From positions 35,375,579 to 35,439,578 of the forward strand of contig OU342638.1 of the NCBI GenBank assembly GCA_910589415.1: a stretch of DNA of 64,000 nt, read 5' to 3'. The notes beneath the pieces are model-generated. The model made no database searches and was not told the DNA's origin. It saw only the letters and a list, made by a program, of their open reading frames with translations. The first letter of the stretch is position 1. The number at the start of each line of letters is the position of its first letter. Shown in pieces: positions 56,569 through 64,000 of the stretch. Source of the DNA: Malachius bipustulatus. Lineage: Eukaryota; Arthropoda; Insecta; Coleoptera; Melyridae. A program made the position numbers and the translations under genes.

Positions 56569-56959
56569 CTGCTATTTATGGAAGAAGGTTTTTTTATTTT
56601 CATCTCGATCTAGACATGGAGCAGGACCACCGAAAACGTGAATACTTAACACGCATATTTTGAACACTTAAAGACAATACTGACGGTAACCGCAAAACCG
56701 CAGACGCAAACCAAGTGAGCTCTTTCAGAGCTGCATGAAGACTTATTTTAAACACCTCTTAGTGGGGAATGGTTCTTGAATTATTCAACTTTATTAACGT
56801 GAAGCCCGAACAAACATTGAATCGAATCTGTGATTATCATCCACAAAATTATATGGTTAAAGACAGCTCTACTCATTTATATGCGTACCTACGAACATGT
56901 GCATGGTTACTCATTTTTCCACTGGATTCGAAACCAAAATCTTGCAGATAAACTGATCA

Positions 56960-56982
56960 TGACGTCATCATGAATGACGTCA
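56960..56982. promoter_or_regulatory. two perfect TGACGTCA (CRE) sites 15 bp apart
   Basis: TGACGTCA at 56960-56967 and 56975-56982. Other perfect copies occur at 62041, 63170, 63192 and 63755. The palindrome is the CREB/ATF consensus. Function here is unproven. Confidence 0.4.
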
Positions 56983-57239
56983 TCTTTATACCAACCTTTT
57001 TCACGCACGAAGCTAGTACAGTTCTGTGAACATGTGATGATATGAATTGAGGTGGTAAGCCCGAACGATGTAGTTGAATTAATTCAATTATTCGCATGAA
57101 AATCACTGTCAAAAAATCACTTTCAACATATTTCATGGATGTTAATTATTTTAGATGGTTTCCTTGATTAGGTATAAATAAAAAAGTTGTTTGGTGTTTT
57201 TTTTTTTCAAAAATTTAATGATTTTCGAATAAAAAATTA

Positions 57240-58215
57240 TTTCCAAACAGCTTTGATTTGAAACAATTTTGCTGCTCTTTCTCGACTTAATTTCTTTTCT
57301 GTAAAATTTTGATATTTTTTGGCATCCCCTTCAAGGACAGAAGAGTTTCTAAAAGACTGATGTGAGAGTAAGTGCGTGAACTGTGTGACTAATTTATAAA
57401 TAGCGTTGATTTGAAGAATTTTTTTCTCATAAATCTTCGTGATTTTGGGCTCAACTTTTTTTTCTTGATTTAGGAGGTCTCATCCTATGCGCGGATATTT
57501 TTCAAGACCTTGTTCAGATTCTGTAGACTGTAAGGGGAAGTGTGGACTGCGTGATGGCTTTTGTTTATACACGGTCTCGATTTTGGGCAATTTTGCTTCA
57601 ATATATTTAATTTTTGGTTTCTTGCCTTAATAGGGTTTCATCCTATGAGGTTTTCTTACACCTTGCTCAAATTTTATGGACTATGATGATGGGAAGTGTG
57701 GACTGTGTGACATTAATAATTTATAAACAGTTTTGATTTTGGGCAGTTGTGCTGCAATATTAATCATTTATCGAGTTCATCCCACGAGATTTTCAAAGAC
57801 CGTGTTCATATTCTGTGGACTGTGTGGCTATTGTTTATACACCTTCTCGATTTTGGACAATTTTTCTGCACTTTATTTAATTTGTCATTTATTTATTATT
57901 GCCTTGATAGGGTTTCGTCCCATTAGATTTTATTACACCTTCCTCAGATTTTGTGGACTATGACGGGAAGTGTGGACTATGTGATATTAATTTATGGGCA
58001 ATTGTTAATCATTTATCGAGTTCATCCCACTAGATTTTCAAAGACCGTGTTCATATTCTGTTGACTGTGAGGGAAAGTGTGGACTGTGTGAGTTTAATTT
58101 ATAATCGGTCTTGATTTTGAGCAATTTCGCTGCACTTTTCCGTGTAGGTACCTTTTTTATTGTTTTATAAGATAGGTTTCATCTCGAGAGATTTTGTGGA
58201 CTGTGTGATTTTGAT
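57240..58215 (-). repeat. satellite family S, about seven copies, minus orientation
   Basis: AAGTGTGGACTGTGTGA, which is the reverse complement of TCACACAGTCCACACTT in the 46.4-48.1 kb array, recurs with TTTATAAACRGTYTTGATTT and GGGCAATTTTGCTGCA in the matching reversed order. Units start near 57383, 57553, 57707, 57825, 57978, 58087 and 58203. This array is more diverged than its partner. Confidence 0.9.
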
Positions 58216-58259
58216 TTATTGAAACTAATACCCTTTAACCTTAAAAAAATTCAGGAAGA

Positions 58260-58690
58260 AGATATTCAAAATTTTAATTTATTTCTCCAATATCTCAAAT
58301 TTTCGATGTTTAAAACGCCTCCGAATCTTTACCTTTCAATCTTTATGCACAAAATTTTAAACCCATTTAAAATCTACGGAGGACTTCGGTTTTCTGTTAA
58401 GAAAAAATTCTCTAAAATACGTTATTTGTACAGGGTGTCCCGTCAAAATGTTCAAAAACCCGTTCTTGTCATCATCACTCGATTACAGGTCATATAGTTT
58501 TTAATCTAGGGAACTGAAACTTTGCTAATAGTTAGATGTTTGGTATTACATTTGAGAAATATCGGTCAAGTCGTTTCAAAAATGGCGGCCGTTTGAACTT
58601 TTGTAAAAACTGTCTTTTTTGAACACCAGTAAAATGCAAAGATAAACATATTTTTCAATCAAATTGACAGAAAGAAACGTATTTCAGGTT
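58260..58690 (+). mobile_element. dispersed repeat family D, copy 3
   Basis: It contains GTACAGGGTGTCCCGTC, TTACAGGTCATATAG, GGGAACTGAAACTTT, TTTGGTATTACATTTGAG and GTTTCAAAAATGGCGGCC in the order seen at 3186 and 52440. The most diverged copy. Confidence 0.55.
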
Positions 58691-58739
58691 ATAGACTTCA
58701 GTGGCGGTTCGTGGCTTGCAAGGTAGGTTCGTAGATTCT

Positions 58740-59760
58740 ACAGAGGAGAAAGTAAGGTCATCTCGATTTTTTTTTTAGTGAAAAGTGCCGATAGACAAAG
58801 TCGGGTCGGCTATAAAAATCGATTTTTTCTCAAAAAACAAAGTCCGGTCAGTTTGAAAATTCAATTTTTGCAAATTAGCCAGGTCATTTAGACAAAGTAA
58901 CGTCAGTTATTTTTGTTCAAAAGATAAACTACAGTCGGCACGATTTTTTTCCTTTATTTTCTTCGGGCCAGCGCGAAAAATTGATTTTTGTAAAATTTGG
59001 TCAGCTCACGTTAGCACGATTTGTTTTTTCTTGCAAGGTTCTGTTATACAAAGTACGGTCAGTTATTTTTGCTGAAAATGCAAACTACGGTCAGCACGAT
59101 TTTTTTCTTTTTGAAAGGTCCGGATAGACAATTTTCGGGCCAGCTCGAAAAATTGATATTTACAAAATTTGGTTAGCTCACAAATTAGTTTTTTTGCAAA
59201 AAGGTAGGTACGGTCAGCACCAATTTATTTTTTTCTTCTTGCAAGGTCCGTTCAGACAAAGTACGGTCAGTTATTTTCGCTCAAAATGCAAAGTGCATGC
59301 AGCACGATTTCTTTTATTTTTGTCAAACAAAGTCCAACAAAGAAAAATAGATTTTGACAAAATTTGGTATAGAATTTTTTTTTTTTGCAAAAAAGGTACC
59401 GTTAGCACGAATTTATTTTTTTAATTCTTGCAAGGTCCTTTTAGATACAGTACGGTCAGTCATTTCTGCTCAAAAGGCATAGTCCGGTTATTTTCTTTTT
59501 GAAAAGAGGTGTTTTTCATTTTTATTTTTATTTTTCAGTCGGGTCAGCTCAAAAATAGTTTTTTTTTTAATTCGGTTAGCTCCAAAATTCGATTTTTGGA
59601 TTTTTTAAATTCGATTTTTTTGGAATTTGAATTCGATTTTAAAGTCCGGTCAGCTCGATTTTTTTTTGCAATGCCCAAAAATTTTTTTTTCGATCTGACC
59701 GGACCTTGTCGAAAAAAAAAATCGAGTTGACCAAATCTTGTCGAAGTAGATCTTACCACT
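58740..59760 (+). repeat. degenerate CGGTCAGCTCGAAAAATT array
   Basis: CGGTCAGYTC or CGGTCAGCACGATTTTTT recur every 40-70 bp. A longer period of about 190-210 bp is marked by GTACGGTCAGTTATTTT near 59052, 59260 and 59451. In the last ~100 bp the motif flips: TCCGGTCAGCTCG (59645-59657) faces CGATCTGACCGGA (59691-59703). Its core GGTCAGCTC is the complement of GAGCTGACC in the 20 kb array. A minus frame of 129 codons here is an artefact of the repeat. Confidence 0.8.
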
Positions 59761-60959
59761 GATAGACTTGTGCCAAAAAATTGCGTTTGAGTTGTTAGTT
59801 CACCAGTGGCGTGCGTAGATAGAAAATTAGTGAACGTTGTCAAAGGAATTGAAAGGAATTGAAGAAATGACCATGAAAAGATTCGATAACCCAATTTCGA
59901 AAATGGCGAACTTTTTATGCGAATGACGCGCAAAAGTTTTTTTTATTATCGGGATTAACGCATAAATAAATAATTTTTCACAATATTATTTACCATAATC
60001 CTTCAAGAATGACCCTTCACGTCGATCGCTTGAGGTTAAAATGATAAATTATTACATCCTCTATAAATAAATACATACATACATACATAAATAAATGTCT
60101 ATCAAATAATAGGTACTATAATAATGAAGACCGTTCGTCTCGCATAGCTGCGCCGCTGAGTAAAAAAAAATAAAGAAAATGCATCGAACCTATCCGCAAT
60201 AATACCTACATACAACTTATAATATGTGAATCCTCATAAACACACACACTCGCTTATAATAAACAGGAATATAACAAACCTTAATTAGAGGAGGAAATTC
60301 TACAGACTATCGCGTCCGTTATCGGTAATTTTAACGCTCGGTTCGAAACAATATCAGAATAAATTAATAAATTAAGCATTAATTACTGTTAGAACGGCTG
60401 ACATCATGTACTCGGAATCAATTGTGAAGTAATTAAAAGGAAATATCAGGAACCCGATGCCGTGCAGCCCTGTCCGTCTCTCTCTGTCGCGTTGCCCGCA
60501 CACGCATTGATGCGTGCCCGATCCTCCTGTATATGGTCACGTCGGTCATCCCACAGACACGCTACACCGAACTGGATAAACTCACGAAACACTCTGTATG
60601 TTATCATGCGTAATGTTCATTCATTCGTTTATACCTACTTACAGAGTGTTCTGTATAATTCTTGCAAGCACAGGTGTGCTTATATCGCTAAAACTTACCC
60701 TTCATGATTTTTTCTTTAGTCTTAGAAAAATTTGTGCCTATTTTTTCAAATTACCACTTTTAACTTTCTGTGTAACCAGGGAAAACCAAAAGACAACCAG
60801 AAAACGCGATATTTACTGATTCGTTACAAGCGAATTCGTTATAAGCGAACTCGTTACTAAAATAAAAAATCCCTATAAGCAGAATGGTTGTCGGATTTAT
60901 TTTTTCATAAATAAAATATTTTTATTTAGCATTAGATCAAAAAATACATCTCAGCTAAT
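59761..60959. other. unique DNA, no gene seen
   Basis: (ATAC)n at 60071-60088. TCGTTACAAGCGAATTCGTT and GTTATAAGCGAACTCG near 60820-60855 resemble the ends of pogo/Tigger-type elements, without a partner. Frames are at most 81 codons. Confidence 0.4.
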
Positions 60960-62935
60960 TGGAGATATAATCGAGTGAGGAAGATTTATTGCCCCTTACA
61001 CTTGACCCAGGAAAATGCTAGGCTACAAAGCGTCTGAGCCATAATAGTCGATTGTAAGCAACGTCTTAATCATCTAACCTGGAATTGGTAATATCTGGTA
61101 GCCTTAAGCGTCTGACCCAGAGTTTATGCCAAATAAAAGCGTCCGACTTAAAATGGGCGGCTATAAAAGGCGTTACGCTTGATATGGGCGGCTTCAAGAT
61201 GAAACTATCTCAGAACTGCCGCACAAGCGTATAAAAAGCGTCTCACCCACTAAGGGAGGCTACCACGAAAGTTTAACGAACATGATGTCAAAAAAGCGTT
61301 TGACAATAATTTAAGTGGCTTTTTTAACCATCAGAACAATAAGAAATGCCTGAAGCTTCTGACTCAGAATGCGGTAAAAAAAAATTGCTTGACCCTATAA
61401 AGAGGCTATAAAAATCTTACTGCTAGTAAAAAACGTTTCGGCTCATAAAATAACGTTTTTCCTAAAATGGGCGGCTACCAAAGCGTATAATTTTGCATAC
61501 AATAAAAGCGACTTGTCAATAAAGAGTGCATGGAAAAATGTTTGAGGAATAATTTATACACCTCTGACTTGAGTAGGCATCAGTTATAAAAACTATCTAA
61601 CCAGAAAAGGGCGGCTGCGAAAAGCGTCCAAGTGAAAAGAAGTTAATAAAGGCACTATACGAAGCGTCTTATTTATTGATATCTTCAGAAATTATTATTA
61701 TAGAACTGTCATAAAAAACTTTGTTATGAATGGGCGAGCATTTAACACGGTATGGGCGTTTGTCAAAGACTACTAGAATTGGGTGTTTTTTTTTTTGACT
61801 CATCTGAAAAGCGGAAATAAGCGGCTGTAAATTTGATCTGACCGAGAGTAAAATATTAAATCAAAAAACTTCCTGACTAAGAAAAGGGCGGCCAGGAAAA
61901 GCGTTTTAGTTAGTAATGGAGGTTATAAAAAGCGTTTCATTCAACTGGGCAGGTTAAAAGTATTTTAGTCAGATTGGGTTTTTTTGCAAACTTATAGGTA
62001 TCTACCCAGAATTGTCATCTAGTAAACGACGAACTGAGAATGACGTCATCTATAAAATTAAATTGATGACTAGGCACGTAAAGCGTCTTATTCAAAATGG
62101 GCGGCTTTGAATAACAGAACGAGTGGCAAAAAGCTGAAGTTTCTGTCTCAGAATATAAAATAAGGTTCTAAAAAGCGTTTAACCGAAAAAGCGTTTTTCA
62201 GGCTTTAAAATGATTTGACAATAAAGGGCGGCTCTAAAAAGCGTATGCTCCAGCTGGGTGTATTCCGAAAGCGTTTTACTAAGAAAAAACAGTTTGACAA
62301 AAGAAGCTATAGAAAGCGTCTGAATCGACAGATGCTAAAAGTGCTTTACTCAGAAAAAGCTTCTGGCTCAGAAATATCGACCAAGAAGAATTTTTTCAGA
62401 ACTTGTGGAAAATAGAAACATCTATATCAGCATGCGCTTGCGCAGACTATAAAAATGATTTGAAAATAAAGGGCGGCTCTAAAAAGCGTCTGATCCAGCT
62501 GGGTGTACTCAGAAATCGTTTTAATAAGAATAAAATAGTTTGAAAGTAAAGGGCGGCTATAAAACCGTCTGATTCATCAGGTATGAAAAGTGCATGACTC
62601 AAAAAAAGCTCCTGGCTCAGAAAAATCGATAAAAAATATATTTTTTTCAGAACGAGTGTCAAAATAAGAACATCTGTCTCAGAATACGCTTGCGCAGGTT
62701 ATAAAAGTGATTCGACAATAAAGGGCGGCTATAAAAAGCGTCTAACCCAGCTGGGTATAATCAGAAAGCGTTTTACTAAGAAAAAAACAATACTTTGACA
62801 ATAAAGGGCGGCTATAAAAAAGCATCTGACTCAGCTGGATGCATTCAGAAAGCGTTGTACTCAGAAATATCATCTTACTCAGAATTTAGGCGACTAAGAA
62901 ACGCCCATGAGTCAGAATTCTGTCGACCTGACTCA
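60960..62935 (+). repeat. GGGCGGCTATAAAAAGCG array with ~245-bp higher-order units at its right end
   Basis: The words AAAAAGCGTCTGACYCAG and GGGCGGCTATAAAA recur dozens of times at irregular intervals. From about 62215 a longer unit (TTGACAATAAAGGGCGGCT, then CAGCTGGGTGTA, GAAAGCGTTTTACTAAG) repeats at 62215, 62458 and 62708 (243 and 250 bp), with a partial fourth at 62796. The left half is heavily decayed. No coding content. Confidence 0.9.
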
Positions 62936-64000
62936 GATTATTGGAAATAAAAATCTTTTCCTCAGAATTATTATTGTTTAGAGTTTCTAGAAGTAGAAAA
63001 TTACAACTTTTAACACATTTATGTAGTTTTTGATGATGAATATTATACAGTGTGTCTATAAAGTTTGGAAAAAAATTATATTGATACAATTAAGTTATTT
63101 GACGTGTCTATAGAAGTCGCTTTGACTTCTGGGTCAATTTGTTTTTTAAAGCTTCTGGCGGTATTATTATGACGTCATTGGTATTGGTTAATGACGTCAT
63201 CATGATGATTTTTTTAACGGCAACCCCCTACTTGTTTTACATCGTTCGTTGGAAAGGTCTTTTCAAGGAGAACGAGAGAATCAGTTTAATAAGGGATAAT
63301 AAAAAAATTAAATAAATAAACCAAATTCCCGAATTATCTTTTTTATGTTCTAGTCTTCTTTTTCGATCTTTTTCATGATTTAAGACAAAATTTAATAAGC
63401 GCATGAATTCGTCGCTTAAATACCTAAGTACTTACTGCATGGTAACCTCGGCCAGTAAGAAGTGTAAATCTACATTTCTGTTCCTTACTTTAATAAAAAA
63501 GCAGCACAGACAATGATTTTAAATCGTGTATAAAACGATTACTTAACGGTCCATTGTCTTTGCATTTTTTTCCCAGCGTTATTTGCAATCCGATTCAATT
63601 ATTATTAAACTTAACTATACCTATAAGTTATACGGTTGATATTTTAACAGCCAATAATCTACTTGCGCAAGATATCATTACATGGACAATAGAGGCATGG
63701 GATAAGTAATATGGCATGTTTATAACTCGTATCGAAATAATCGAGCAATTTTAATGACGTCACGGTTAATCGAGCCGAACAAGTCGAACAGCTCAATCCT
63801 AGATGGCGGTTTGGATCATAATACGCTTAGTTGTATAGATAGATAGACAGAGGAGAGGGTATAAAGTACACTTGGTTGCTTGATGGTCTGTGGATGGATG
63901 GATGGGTTGTAAAGTAAGTGAAAAATGGATAATTTCCGCGCTTCGATGGGCCCGCGAGACGCGTACACAACAATGGTACATTTTAATTGCGTTTTATGGG
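62936..64000. other. unique DNA to the window end, no gene seen
   Basis: It contains TGACGTCA at 63170, 63192 and 63755, and short TAGA and GGAT tracts near 63835-63848 and 63890-63905. Frames are at most 67 codons. Confidence 0.4.

Larger units (their letters stand above)
56357..57239. other. unique DNA with a hairpin and paired CRE motifs
   Basis: No gene seen. The hairpin at 56494-56568 and the TGACGTCA pair at 56960-56982 are listed separately. Confidence 0.4.

Noticed and set aside
59544..59933. 129-codon minus-strand frame
   Set aside because: It lies in the CGGTCAGCTC array; Phe/Lys/Ser-rich with no motif.
1..64000. Telomeric TTAGG arrays, tRNA or rRNA genes
   Set aside because: None seen. 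The tRNA-Tyr matches are 18-nt primer sites, not tRNA genes, because cloverleaf sequence is absent.

Overview
The window looks like eukaryotic nuclear DNA from an insect. It is strongly AT-rich and almost free of long open reading frames. It has many TACAGGGTGT-type transposon ends, insect-style LTR-element primer sites matching tRNA-Tyr, and frequent TAGGTACCTAC words. The last feature is common in hemipteran and lepidopteran genomes; a sternorrhynchan hemipteran is my best guess, at low confidence. There is no sign of operons, ribosome binding sites or any other prokaryotic organisation. I found no complete protein-coding gene. What there is reads as intronic or intergenic DNA packed with satellites and decayed mobile elements.

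Layout. 0-0.9 kb: the end of a ~166-bp satellite arranged as ~332-bp dimers. 0.9-6.9 kb: unique DNA, then one dispersed element and two fold-back elements. 6.9-9.3 kb: purine-rich ~500-bp tandem repeats with a cluster of tRNA-Tyr primer-binding sites (PBS). 11.1-15.1 kb: two arrays of one ~330-bp repeat in opposite orientation, flanking 1.6 kb of unique DNA that holds a possible 60-nt minus-strand exon. 17.1-18.3 kb: GTTGCCCGT array. 20.2-21.9 kb: AGCTRACCTGG array with an exact 654-bp duplication. 24.4-25.1 kb: pyrimidine-rich TTCCGTTTTT array. 28.0-28.7 kb: CAATATATTG array. 28.7-35.8 kb: very AT-rich DNA. 35.8-36.9 kb: CpG-rich block with the best host-gene signal, a minus-strand candidate first coding exon. 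38.6-44.2 kb: a MITE, a ~167-bp tandem repeat and small reverse-transcriptase remnants. 46.4-48.1 kb and 57.2-58.2 kb: the same ~140-bp satellite in opposite orientations, enclosing a fold-back element, a tandem array of miniature LTR units (50.7-51.3 kb) and a tyrosine-recombinase (Crypton-like) remnant. 58.7-59.8 kb and 61.0-62.9 kb: two more degenerate arrays.

How it fits together. The parsimonious reading is a repeat-rich long first intron, or the flank, of a minus-strand gene starting near 36 kb. The candidate first exon ends in phase 0 at a good donor. About 22 kb downstream there is a 60-nt phase-0 exon whose first bases also form a donor (CAG|GTACGT), the layout of a recursive-splicing exon. 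That link is inference. The observations I rate highest are the tandem miniature LTR/PBS arrays, the inverted pairs of satellite arrays, the exact 654-bp duplication, and the possible recursive exon lying between inverted arrays. All boundaries of degenerate repeats are approximate and set by eye.
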